In this document: piece after piece, positions 11,816 through 25,320 of the stretch | How the letters are laid out: the number at the start of each line of letters is the position of its first letter | Numbering within the stretch: position 1 is the first letter of the stretch | Assembly (NCBI GenBank): GCA_034336665.1 | Contig: JAPFBE010000002.1 | Coordinates: 31,537,406-31,601,405 of the forward strand | Source of the DNA: Luscinia megarhynchos | Taxonomy: Eukaryota; Chordata; Aves; Passeriformes; Turdidae | DNA length: 64,000 nt | Direction of reading: 5' to 3' | Notes under the pieces: model-generated | Seen by the model: only the letters and a program-made list of their open reading frames with translations | What the model was told of the DNA's origin: nothing | The model's database searches: none | Translations under genes and position numbers: made by a program

Positions 11816-14800
11816 GCCTGTTCATTTTCTACCTATAAACACTTTAGGCAGCACTAAGCACTAAGGCTTTGTTTTCTGTCATAGTAAATCTTTCCTTTTT
11901 GATTTAAGTGACAAATGAGACAGATAAAGGTGTTGCTGTCCAGTGAAGTGTGACTTTGGTTCATGCCCTAAATCCATATAGCTCTGACTACCAGTTGTGT
12001 GGTATGTTTAAGCTGGAAAAGTTATCTCCATCTCCTGATCCTATGGTATGAATAAAATAGTCAATATAAAAACTTAAATATGTAGCATTATTAAAAGCTT
12101 CTTAATATGCAGTCCTTTATGATGTGTTTTATTTTACAGTCTCTTGCAATGCATAACTCAGTAATGCATTCTAATGTAGCACAGTGAAAACTTGCAATAC
12201 CATGTTCACATGCTTATTGAAGTCCACTATATTTTAAATATGTGGGATTTCTTCTTTGCCTTTGAAATATTTAATTTTTTAATGTGCCTTGGGATGACAA
12301 AGACTAAAACCTGACAAAACTTTACTACAGTGTTACAACTGAAAGCATTGAAATTTGTGGTAATTAACTGAAAAATCTGTTAGTCCATCTTCAAAATTAT
12401 TTGCAATGTTATCAAATATCTAACTAGTCTTTTCTAAGGCAAGAGAATGATGAATTTTGTTTAAGTATGCTTGATCAGTAGGTGGAACTAGGGTGCCAGT
12501 TTGTTATTTACACAAGTTTGCATCTTACATTCATCCCAAGAGGTGAATGAAGTATTTAATATTTTATGTAATTTACTTGAAAACTTCCAACAGCTAGTCA
12601 TCAATTCCTTTCCACAAATTGAATTCAAAATTTGTGATTGAATGACACTCAAAGCCATGATGTTGTTTTGTGAAGATGGATGTTGCTTGAAAAGTAATAA
12701 ACCCTAATGCTAAAGAGAAGAGAGTTTCAGGTAAAAACTGAAAGAATGAGAAGTATGTTAAGATTTCAAATTGCTGTTATTGTAGCAATGAAGTGACTCT
12801 GTGTAGCAAACAGAATTTCAGACTGCAGTAAATATGCTAGTCATATCAATGTAAATGATAAGAAAACAAAACCAGAATAATACCAAGAAGGTTATAATTT
12901 GGAAATAAATCTTGCATCTCAGTTCCTGTGTGCTGTAGTGTTTGCTTTTTCTTATGAAGTGTTCCTATGTAAATCCATTTGTTGCATAACTATTTTCACT
13001 TAATTTGCCCATCCTGACAAAGACTTTCTCGTTGAACATTTGCACATCATGAAAAAGCAATGAGGATTTATTTACAGAATCATATTTTTTGCTGTAATTA
13101 TTGATAAAAGTCTGCATTTGCAAGATTTTCAAGCAGTTACACTTTTTGAATTGTTTTTCTTTAAATGGAAAGTCAGTAACTGTAAATGTATTTCTAAAAT
13201 AGAACTATTCATGCAGTCTATCACCTCATGTTTTAGTCTTCTGGTAAATAACTTTTTCCAAAATGAAATGTTGAGGAAACCTTTGCCTTACAGCAGTGAT
13301 CTGAGGTTATATATACATATACTTGCAAAATGTTGATTTCAACCATTGCTTGATCTGTTGCATTTTTTGTAGTTTCTTTTCCATGAAATTGTGAAATCAC
13401 ATTGGCATCAAACAATTTACTGCATTCAAATTTGATTCATAAGAAAAGATCTCTGTTTTGATATTGGTGCAGGGGAACAAAGGGTTGTTATTTCTGAAGA
13501 GCAATGTCGGCAAGGTGATTTTTTGTCTAATATTAAGTTGTACTGTAAGCACAACAATTGGAGAGAATTGTTGACTTTTCTCTCTGCAGAAAAATCAGAG
13601 ATTCCTTTAAATGTTTGTCAAGTTAATTTTTGTACTTTTTCAAAAAGTATGTTCAGTTCTAAAAAAAAGTGAATGGGCATAACCATAAAAAATAAGGATG
13701 ACATTATAATAAGGACAAAAATAAGAACTTTAAGGCTTTCTTCCTGGAATGATGGAAGCTTATCACAATATCTTCTAAATAATGCAAATTTTGCAACAGC
13801 TGCTGTTGTTTTCTTAGTATGCTTGAGGATAATCTTTGATATTACCAGAAATTAAAGTTTTTGGTTGTATTTTGGAGATATGAGCTTAGCCAGTGAGAGA
13901 TATCATCTGTTTTTAACAAAATGGATGTCTGTCAGAAGGCAATTGTGTTTGTGCTTGTGTCTACACTTTTGTGCAATCATCAGAACATTTGAAGCATGTT
14001 TAGTCTTTGAGTGGAAAAATGCTTATAAGGAAATAAAGAGATAACTCTGTGAGGTTATTGGAAAAGTGAATAGAGGTCATCATCTGAACTCGGTATACTG
14101 CCAATAAGGTGTATGAATATTGAATTTGTCTTTATTTTATTAGTTTAGTTTATTAGATGAAGATGGAAGATTATATTACTGCAGGCAGGTGAATGCACTT
14201 CAAATAAAACATTAATAGTATTCAGGTGATTACTGAGATAGTGCTATGTCTGGCAATTTGTAGTCTGAGAGGATAGTAATTAGTAATTAATTTAAAAAAT
14301 AAAATACTCTTCATATGTCTTGAATTTAATTATGTAAGTATGGATAAAATTATGCTGAAGTTCTTAGGTTCATTATTTTTTAAAGGCCTAAATATCAACT
14401 GTGGGCAAATAACTCCAAAAAGCAGAACAGCAAATTCTTAACTACTTGCATAAGTTTTTATCTTTCATTTTTTAAAAACTTATCTTTTAAATAGTTCTAT
14501 AAAATGTCCAATGTTTTTCTTATGCATTCATGAATTTATTTTACTTAGACCTTAGGACTAGGACCATTAGGATAGTTGGCACTTCTTTGGACATTGTAAA
14601 CTGTAGTGGTACTTGCAGAAGAGAGAGAAGAAAGGTTATCAAAGGTTAAGCATCCTCTTCAGGAGCCATAAGCATTAAAGGAGATTTTACAGTACCTGTA
14701 AACTCTCCACAGTACCTTCTGACTGCTGTAAAAAATCTGGATAGCTCACATCCAACATGAATTACAGGCATTTCTTTGGCTACCATTGGTTTGTGGTGTG

Positions 14801-15842
14801 AGCTCTGTCAGTCTCCTCTGTGAAAGCCCCTTGCTTTGGTCACTTAACAATCTCCTCCAAAGTTTCTGCTGGCCTTTCTTTGATACTGTTGTGTTACCAT
14901 AGGATATGTAGGGGGCCACACAGCTTGTGACACACAGACTTGAAAACAGGAAAACTTTGGGACACTGGGCTTAAGTGTAGGACTAAATGGTCTGGCAATT
15001 ATATTTAGACAAATGTCCTCCTGTGTTAATTATGATATATGCTAGCAGTTGTACTTGGCTTAATCTCACATGCCAAGAGGAGCTTTATGTTTTGTCAAGT
15101 ACTTAGAGATGCTGGAAGCAACCCTCACCTTCTATTGAGAGCTCTGTACGGGCCACTTTGAAGGGATGAGAGTGCCCCAGCTCCTGCTGACATCCACTGA
15201 AACTGTGAACACCAGTGCTCAGTCTTAAGTATAACATATTTTACAAATTTTATATGCCAAATGGAACTAGGTTTAGGATTAATTTGAATAGTCAAGGGGA
15301 AGCACTGCCTTACAGAACAGATCTTCAATTAAAATATGGGTATCTGGAAAAAAAAGTCATTTGGAAAAGCAAAGCCCATTGCCTCAATATAAGATTATTT
15401 CCTTAAATGTACAGAAGGTAAATTCTGACCTGTTACCCACAAAATCTAATGATAGACATCTTTACATAGTTCATGCATGTACAGTTATTGTTTAATTACT
15501 TTGATTTTTTTTCTTAGGATGGATTTTCTAACACCATTTTACTGATGTTTTCCATCAAATTCCCAGTAACAGGAATTTAACTGCAAACATTCTGCCTTTC
15601 TCTTCTTATATGAGTCTTCATTATTTTTCTCCTTTACTGAGTTTGCCTTTTATTAAGGAGCCTCCAGCCCTTCCAGTCAGTAACCAAGTGTCTTGTGGCA
15701 TTGCTGTGCGTCTTGAGACAATGGGACAGCTACAACATTGCCAGACCGTGGCCATTTGCCAGGCCTTGAAGGCAGTGGTAAGACTGTGTGCAGTGTCCAG
15801 CAGGGAATTAGAGCGAGTCAACACCAAAGATTGCCAAATGCA
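11816..15842. other. AT-rich single-copy DNA, no gene seen
   Basis: No recognisable gene or RNA. Open frames are at most about 70 codons. A TAAT-rich homeodomain-type motif run lies near 14275-14300 (GTAATTAGTAATTAATTT). Low-complexity A/T stretches are common. The part next to the microsatellite (15610-15840) is slightly more GC-balanced, but its long frame owes its length to the TATC repeat. Confidence 0.55.
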
Positions 15843-16143
<301 letters not shown>

Positions 16144-16222
16144 AATCTACCTACCTACCTTCTATCTCTCTCTCTCTCCATATATATATATATCTATATG
16201 TATGCATATATATGTATATGTT
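16144..16222. repeat. Compound simple-repeat tail (TACC, TC, TA)
   Basis: Directly after the TATC array come short CTAC/CTACC, (TC)n and (TA)n tracts, then TATATGTATGCATATATATG. These look like decayed or slipped derivatives of the array edge. Compound arrays of this type are typical of old microsatellite borders. Nothing coding is present. Confidence 0.85.
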
Positions 16223-19200
16223 TGGTTTTTTTTGTGGATTTATTAGTCTGTTGTATGTAGTCTTCTGTTCAGAGAAATGGTTCAGATTTTAGCAGAAGCT
16301 TTAGCCCAGCTCAGCTCTTGTTTTTTCTTCTAAAGATTGTCATGGGAAGGGGAAAAGTTCTTGTTCTTGAAATTCTTTGCAGCTGAAAGCTGTGTTGTTG
16401 AAATGTTAAATGAAGTTTTCCTCTTAAACCTAGAATGTTCTAGCTGAGTTTTCCTTTTGAAGGTCTCTAGAAAGATTTACTAGTGGTGGTTAGCATGGGA
16501 CAGAGCAGATGCACTCAGCTCTTTGAACCGTAGTTAACTGCCCAGGACCAGAAAATGACGAGATCTTGCTGGCATCATTGCCTCCCATAGCATATCTATT
16601 TCATGGCAATTAATACAACATTTTCCATTCAGTTTTATGTCAGTACAGTGTTTTTTCCTGAGGCTTCATTTGCCTTGCTGCTCAATGTTAAGAGCAGCTG
16701 CAGCCCAGCCTGCAGCTTTCTTGCTGCATTTTTCTGATCATTGTTTGTGGGACAGGAATGGGATTGCAGAAACCTCAGTATTCCTGAGCTCTTGAGAAAG
16801 GACAAATTTATACTTGGAAAGCAAACTCATTTTCCTGATTTAGCTTCCTTATTTGCCCTATTCTTATTTTGCTTGCAACCAGCATTCAGCTGGAGCACAA
16901 AGACTTTTCTCTTTGTACTTTGCCTTTCCTAAAACTGGTTTTACTCTTGGGTTTTTATAATATATTTCTGTTTTCCTGTAATTTCTATTCCTACTTGTTT
17001 CTGTGTACTTTGTCTAGATTCTGAATCTTGGTCTTCCAAAATGCCTTGGTTTCTCCAAAACATTTATATTTTCATCTAAAAATCCCTCTTGAATATTTTC
17101 CAGTCTTCTGCTTTCTCTTACACCTATGTGTCTGTAAACACCATTAAATGCTTTCTTCGGGTGTTTTTAGAGCTCATTTCTTCATAATGACATTAGTAGA
17201 AATGTGGCTCCTAAGTCCCTCTACATTTCAAAAATCCTGTCTGTGACACCCACACTTGCAAGCCAAACCAGAATTTGCCATTGTCAGTACCACAAGCTAA
17301 TTTCTGAGCAGCACAACCTGTTAACATTGATGGTATAAACCATAATGTTAGGTGGAGAGAATATCTTTTATAACTCCAAAATTTCACAAAAGGTTGTGTT
17401 TGGTCTGAGATTCCTCACATGTGATTTCAGAGGTGTCATGTTTTTTTTTTAAATTTCCCCAAATTTAGTTCATCTTTCTTTTCTCTAAATATTTGCATTA
17501 ATATGGTTTCATGCAAAGAGGTGGAGAAGAACATATCTCAATTTTTTTGTGCTTGGGGAATTAAAAAACTGAAATGTTTGGAAAGTTTAAAAGGCTTGTG
17601 ATTTGAGCAGGGGAAGATTGGGTCATTGTATCATCACGTATTCTGTGAAAACAGTGGAAATGGCTAATTGCTCTTATGTAATAATATATTTTTGGCGTTA
17701 AAAAAAAGAGGAAACATGCATAGCTTTCCAATTAGATTAATGCACACAATTCCAGCATATTTTTGCATTAAAAATATTATTTGAACACTACACTCACTAC
17801 CTTCCAGATTTCCCATAATTCTTCCATTTCTGAAGAGACAGGTCTTATAGGTCATATAAATTTGTCAAGATTGTTGTGTGCTGAATAATTGCTCTGCCTA
17901 TTTCAATAAGATGTTTCTTTGAACTATCTTTCTGTTGTATGTCTCTATATTGGATTGAATTTAGTGTGTTGAGGGTCAAGCCAAACAAGGCATATAATTA
18001 ATTATGTTTACCTCAACAGTTTAGGTGCAGAACGTAGCCTTTGTGTTGTGCAGCATGTTGTGCCAGCTGATGGGTCAGAAGAATAAATACCAAACCATCA
18101 TGCAGGTATCAGAGTGCAAACCAGTCACTGTGATGAATTTGCTTTCTGGCATTTGCTGATTAATTAGTTAACTTCATAAAAATAAAGTTGCTGTATAAGA
18201 GAATCTGAAAGTGGTGAAGATGAAGAAAATGTAATTTCTGAAAAATCCCATGAACATTTTCCAAATCACAGTTAGACCCCAATGGGCAGATGCTGAACTT
18301 TTGATATTGTCCCTGTGGGGAAAGTGTGATGGATGGGATCATAACTTACACTATTTTGCCTTAAACTCCTTAGAAACTTTTGTTGTCCCAGCTATTGAAA
18401 TTCACCAGCCCTGAAATGGGTAAAGTGCTTTCTGTAATAAATATGACAACATAAGCAAAGCTTTTTTTTTAAAACAAAAAACGAAACAAACCCCTTTATT
18501 TCAGTAGTATTTTCCAACCTAAAGCTTGTGTCAATTAAAGCTAAATTACAATTCAAACCTTTAGTTAATTATTGAGCATAAGCAATGCAGCTAGTACCAA
18601 TATTAGTGGCATTTATATGGCTCTGTATTATGGGCTTTTTGCTTATTTGTCTAAAAATTTCAGCTTTCAACTTGTCATGGATATTTGTGTTTACAGCCAA
18701 TAATTACATTCTAGAAAGTGTGTGGAAAAAATATAGGCTTCTGTAATTCCCAGTATGGGATCTTGCATTCACAAGGTCAGTTAATGCTTTTGACACATTT
18801 TTCCTTTTCTCTCAGAAAAGTACATAAAGGTGTTTTATGACACCAGGGTACTCTGAACTCAATTTCCTTTTCTGTAAAGTTTTAAGTGCACCCACTTGCC
18901 TGTTCTTCTATTGACTAACATAACAAATGGATGTGTTAGTTGTTTGTGCTGAATTATCAGCCATAAATTTAACAGCACAGAATGGCACTGCTGGTGCTGT
19001 AAAATTAGCAGTGGAATACAAAGTTAACATTAAATTCTGTGCTGAGCAGATCATGGCTATATAAACCTTGCTCTGCCCTCACTCCCCAGTATCTCTTCAA
19101 GCTAAAGAAGGTACCATTTTACTTTAAATGTTCTGTGCTACATTTGCAAGGTTGTTTGTGCAACCATTAAGCTCAGTACCCTTTAGAGTGCCACTTACAA

Positions 19201-22200
19201 GGGGACAAACACATGACCAGGCTGCTACTAACTGACATTGATGGTGGCTCTGCATGCCTGCTGATTTATCTTCAGAAAGCTGTTGCACAACTTCCTAGTG
19301 ACCAGTATGCATTATTGTTGTTGATCACTATTCAGTTGTGTTGAACTTAAAAAAAATCTGATGCACAGATAAATAGTGTCACAGCTGAAATATTATTCCA
19401 CTCTAATTATTGTATTGAATACAAATATTAGGAAGATGTAATAAGTTGTTCATTAAGGGAACAGAAAGCCTGATGATGTTAGATGTGAACCTTTACATAG
19501 CCTAATGTTTCCCATAAAGAAAGATCTTGGATATAGTTTGTTCAGTAAAATGCTTCCTTTGCTTTTGTGTCAACTCAAGCACTGCATGCTGATATGAAAA
19601 GGGGAGAATATGGTGGAAAGGAAAGATCAAGGTCTATGTAACCCCTCCCCCCCGCCACCAAGTTTTACTTTATGAAAACAAAGTACTGCTTCATATTTTT
19701 TTTCTAGTAGAGACAAACAAACAAAAGACCCTAGCTTGTATGTGGATATGTTTTATTGCAGCATTAGCCTTCTTTTCCGGCTTTGGGGAGATAAGTATAA
19801 TTCCATGCTGAAGGTAGAATACAGACCCATGAATTAAGGCAGGTATTGCAAATTTCCTTGGGTTTGTACACTGTTAAACAAAGTCTGTGAATCCCTGAGA
19901 AAGCTAAAGAGGGCTTAGCACGGGGTTTGTGGGCAGGGAATAGGAATGATTTCCCCAGTTCTCCACTTCACTGTAATGGCAGAGTTGGACATGCTGGAGT
20001 CAAGCAGTTCATTTGTGTTTGATTATTGGTTCCTTGTACAATGGGAAATGTCTTAATCCCTTTTTCTTCCAAAATTTCCCCTTCTCCTTTCACGTAAGTA
20101 AAAGGCAGCAATTCTAGATCAAGGTATTTTTTCAACAGCGTAGTTTCATAAATGAGAAGAAAATGGATGTAAGCTAAACTTTAATTCTGTATCTTTCTGT
20201 GCTGAAGATAGCTAAGAATGTTCATTTAATCAGGTGTTTTAAAATGCTATGATATTGTATATGGCTTATATTGGTCTAGATCTATATTAAGAACCCTGTC
20301 ACTTGTTCTTGAGCAAATTTCCATGCCTGACATGGTTTCAGCAGGAGCTAGGCATCTAAGGCAAGTCCTGTTAAGCATCTAACTTCTACTGGTGCTCCTC
20401 TTGCTGATTATGTCATTAACTGTGCTTGTCCTTATCCAGATTTGTCAGTAAAAATGTAGAGATATAAGAAAAGATATTTGGTAAATGCTAAAATGCAAAT
20501 TATAGTAACAGAGAAAGCTATTTTGAGATGTTACACACTCATATTTAGGGAAATCTCAATTTCGCTTGTTTTCAGAAGTCTAATCTTCTATTTGAATAAC
20601 AGGTCAAATAAACTTGAGATTTAATTATTTTTTAAATGGGACAATAAATATATTTTTATATTGCATTTATTTTTTTTGCTTGAAGACATGGGACAATGTA
20701 TTTACATTAATTACAAAATGAAAGCAAATGATGACCTTACCTGGAGCATTAACTCTCCTGGACAAAATATCAGATTTACTTTGATGAAAATAATTTCTTT
20801 AAAATATGTAGAACATAATAAAAATAACATAGAGTTTTATTTATATAAATTCACCTTGTGCAGGTTTATATTTACCTGTATGGACATGTTTTTAAATATC
20901 CTGAGAGACTGTTAGCAGTGAATAAGTTACAAGAGATTTGTTCATCTACCTGCAGTTCAAGAACTTTTAGACTTAACAAGAGAGGGCTTTTGGTTGATCT
21001 TTTTTTTTGTTATTGTTGTTGGTTCTTTAGGAGATCCCATATGGTCTTTTAAAGGCTTGACTTAAAGAACTGATAATTCATTTTTCTACAAAGAACCTGA
21101 TTCATTGATCAATTGATTCTGTGATCCTTGGCTGAAACCTCCATTCTCCAAATAGTAAAACTCCTGGGTTTTTATTACTTCAGGATTAAAGTCTCCTTAT
21201 CTGAGTTCAAAAGCCTGAATCAAACCTTACTCATATGAATATGATTTATTTACTTGTTGCATGCTACCAGTGGGTTTCATGTTATCAGAAAGATGCTTTT
21301 GTTGACTGGGAAACAGACGAATCTCACATAATCTGAAGAAGGAAAATGAGATAGGAGAAACCTCTTTCTCTCCAAAACCAACATCAAATTCTTGAAGAAA
21401 CTTCTAACAGGAAAAGATTTAGAGTGTAATGTTGCATTTTCATTTGCATCCTGAACTGGGTATTTAGGGAAGGAACAATTCATTCTGTATGATTTTTTTT
21501 GGACATTTATGTTACTCTTGGATACTGAGTTCCAGTTACAATTTCTAACTGCAGGTTTTTTTTTTCCTATTAGTCCAAGTTTCTGCTTTGCTCAGAAATG
21601 CTACAGTTTGGTTAATTCATGAAATGCTGCTGAAATGGAAGTTTGGATTGAGACATATTAGTGAAACCACATGGGGAAAGAAAGCATTTTCCCTCCTCCT
21701 TCGTCTCTTTTGGTTTTGCATTAAGTTTTTAAAAGCTGACCAAACTCCTCTGAGGCTGCAGGTGGTCCCAGACACTTCCTTTGCAAAAAGGAGATCCAAG
21801 CAAAGCATGTATTTTTTCTATCAGTCTGCCCAGTCCACCTTTCAAGAGGTGATTTCACATCTGAATAAAGTATAAGAAACTTCTGAGACTGAAGCATAAA
21901 GTTAGGAGAGGACTGGTAAAGAGAGGTATGTAGCTCTAATCTATACTGACTTTACTAGCAAAATCTACTGGCTGTAGATGCAGTTCATACTTGGCCAAGA
22001 GATTCTTTTCCCACATTGCTCAAATAGCTCAGTTACTTGTGCAAAAACACTGTTAAACATTGTCTGTCTGGACAGAAAAGCAGGGGGCTTTGGGGTGCTG
22101 CTCTTCCTTTCCAACTTCTTTGGGTCCACGTGCTTGGTTTTCTTCACTTATGTCCTGGAGGGGAGAGGAAAAGAAGGGCCAGATAACTGTACTTGGGTCA

Positions 22201-25200
22201 CAGCTTAGCACAGAATTAAGGACACAGTAATTGCATCCACAGTATAAGTCATAGTCTGTACTTGCTTGCAGGACTTTGGCATAGAAATATTTGAGTACTT
22301 TCACACTGATGTTATGCCAAAAACTTTCACCAGTACAGTAAACATCGTTTTGAGGCCTGAGCATGGAGGTGGATAACTAATGCCTTACTGGCAGATGAAA
22401 AAAGAGAAGTATTAGAAAAGTATATTTGGACCAATGACTAAATAATCTAACACTGCCATATATTATTTGACAAACAATAAATCCTCTCACCAGAAGCAAA
22501 TCCCTAAAAACTTGATAAATGAGCACTGGCTTTTCTGAGTTTACTTTTCAGTCAGAACCATACCTTTGTCCATACAATAGAGTAATAGAGACAGTAACAA
22601 AGACTAACTATTAAAATAGACATTTTCTAAACCAGTTGTGGGATCTAAGATTAGGGGGTTTTTTGTTGTTGTGGGAAAAGGTAAAGCAATCAACCGAACA
22701 ACCAGGCAGAAAAACTAGCATAGAGGCACACCTTTCTTTAAACAGTCTATGATCGTGACCTGATTACCAAAGTGCCATGTGCTCCATTTAAAATCAGGAA
22801 TTTTTAACTGGATGAATTTCAGCTATCTTCCATGGCTATCATTGCCACATAACTTTCCTGGTGTGTTGTTTCCACATGCTTACTTATGCAGGCAGAAACT
22901 TCAGTGAAGCCATAAGCAACTTTGCTAAATATAGGAAACTGAGGGTGTAGGTCAGAAAATGTCTATTTGAATAATAAAAATATGCTTGAGATGTGCACTC
23001 TCTTGGGTGAGTGCATTTTATTCCCTCCTGATACCTCTACAGTGAAAGAAAAAACAAATAAAATAAAGCATTTTTCATTCAGGGCATTCATTTACAAATA
23101 TCTTGACAGTTTTCCCTGAATAGCTTGTGTGAATTCTCCTGATCTTGTAGGACTTTCATTTTATCCTGGAAACTCTCTTGGAGAGTCACATGTAATTATT
23201 TGATTTCTCCTGTTTGCTTAAGTGTTCAGTCATTGCAGTATGAGCTTTTGCCAAAGTGGATGAAAGGTTTATATTCTTTAAATGTTCTGTCTTCATGCTT
23301 AAAGCATGACCCGCTTAACCTAAAAAAAGTAAGAGTTAGATTTCAAACATTTTAGTGTCGCAAGCAAGAAGGAAGAGTTGTCACAGTTGAGCACTGAGTT
23401 TTCTGAAGCAAGCAAGCAAGCAAGCAGGTTTGGACCACTCTATCATTTTGATCACAGGAATGCTTACCTCTGCAGCACATTGTTTTGTTTGCATATTATT
23501 TCCTTGCTCCCTACCATGTTCTTGAAATTATTTTTTATGGCAATTCTGAACATAATGACAACATTTCTTTGGAAAACTAAAAACAAATACAATATTCTTT
23601 TGGTTCTTTGCCACTGGAATATTTAACATTTTTCATTTTAAACAGGTACATTGCCATTTCTCTTTTCTTAACTCATAGTATTTGTGTTTAGCAAGCCAGG
23701 CTCTCATTTTTATAATTTCATTTTTATCAGAGCAAGTGAATCTGTCATGTTGGAAAATACTTTCATCTTGAGATTTAAAAACTTTGCTGTATTTCAGCAT
23801 ATTATTTTCATGGCACTAGATCCAATTCTTCCTTCTTTTAAGTGCTTTTATCATAGTTGTCACTGGCAACAGAAACCATGGTCTTTAATCAATCCTTCCA
23901 ACTGCTGTGTGGTAAGCAGCTGGAATGGGCATATGATTTAGACATCAGTAACTCAGGCAAATGTGATAAATGAACTGTTGATCTTGAAATCTTTATTGGC
24001 AAATGTATGAATTTTAATTGAGATGGGATGAGTAGGAGCACATAAAATGTGGGTTACTGTGAAAGCTCAATCTGAACTTGAAACTAAACTCAATAGTTTA
24101 TAATATTCAAAACAATTTCTCATTTCTATGCCCTTTTATATCCTTTTTTCCTATGATATAAAGCTTGCTGAGCTCTGTGACAGCAGAGGGGCAGTGTAAG
24201 TAGTAAAACACTAGGAAATAAAGAAATGAAAATTAGTTCAGCATTAGGATACTGTTGAAGTACAAACCTTCAAATGTTCAGCAAACAGAAGTGAATTTTC
24301 TGCACTGATAGTTACATTTGAATGGCAAGAATTAAAAAAAGAAAAATATAGCAAACCCTCCATACCTCATCTAGTTCTTTATTTAATGAATAATTCAGAT
24401 ACTCTCCTGAAGAGACAATTTCTGAAACTAAGTTTCCTCCTGTACAATGAGTTTCACAAGTATCACAGAGATGCAGTGAAAAGAATATGCTGAGAGGAAA
24501 TAAACTGTCTTCATTTTGCAGGGCATGAAGCAAGGTACAAAGGTATTTAAACCTAAAATCGTCACATTCTCTAATTCTCTGTGTTTTAAATGCCCAGACT
24601 ACTTTGAATTATTTAAATTTCTTTTCTTATGAAAATGTACTTCCTAGTGTGTTTGGATGTACCTTTTTGCATGATCAGCATTTCTGCAAATCTGTATCTC
24701 AGCAAATGGATGCACAGAATGTCCAGTGATCAGCTGTGAGTTTAGTTTGCTGAAGAGAGCTCAGGACTGAGGAGGTAAAGACCAAATCAGTCAGGTCTTT
24801 GAGGAAGGCACTGAATTGACTTAGCCATCCTTCTGTCTCCTGCAGTCCTGGGACTCATTTAGTGCAAACATTCCTAAGTCCTGTAATCAAGGTTATCTTA
24901 GAGACAGAAGACTACTGCAGTGGGTGACTCCCAGGATACAGATCTTACCGTCTTGTGCATGGAAGAAGTCCTCTGGAATGAGGGAGAGGTGCAGAAAAAC
25001 TGAATGATATCTTGTTAGAGTTGAATGCAAGGGTGGGAAGAGCAGAAGCTGTAAGAGATTGAAGCATGGAATTGATGAGATGCAGCATGGAAATAGTCTG
25101 AAGTTTGGTGATATTTTATATTGAAGTGAAAAGGGGTGTTCAGCTAACAAAGTGTAGCAGCCTACTTGCTGTTTAGCCTGTCTTCTTTTAATATGATCTC

Positions 25201-25205
25201 TCAAA
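16223..25205. other. AT-rich single-copy DNA, no gene seen
   Basis: About 9 kb without a recognisable gene, RNA or named repeat. Open frames are at most about 103 codons and overlap in opposite directions (for example 21588-21875 plus against 21617-21808 minus). A small (AGCA)5 run lies near 23407-23427. The segments 18480-18720 and 18900-19080 have a dense, non-repetitive texture with ATTA/TAATTA motifs such as could be seen in conserved non-coding elements, but this cannot be tested from one sequence. Confidence 0.55.
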
Positions 25206-25214
25206 AGTAGACAA

Positions 25215-25320
25215 TTTTTAGTTTCACTCTACAGTAATGGAAGTGCACTGCCCAAGGTCAGGAGGTGAACCCAGGTGTCCTGAGTTTTAGACCAGAATTC
25301 TGTCTGATGGAGCACAGTTG
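25215..25320 (+). repeat. MIR SINE fragment
   Basis: The string CTGCCCAAGGTCA at 25248-25260 is followed by GGAGGTGAACCCAGGTGTCC and then TTCTGTCTGATGGAG. This follows the MIR 3' half, with CTTGCCCAAGGTCAC, then a GGATTCGAACCCAGG-type segment, then CAGTCTGACTCC. The order and spacing fit, with a deletion of the CACAGCTAGTAAGTGGCAGAG segment. MIR copies are very old, and birds keep only a low number of recognisable ones. Confidence 0.6.
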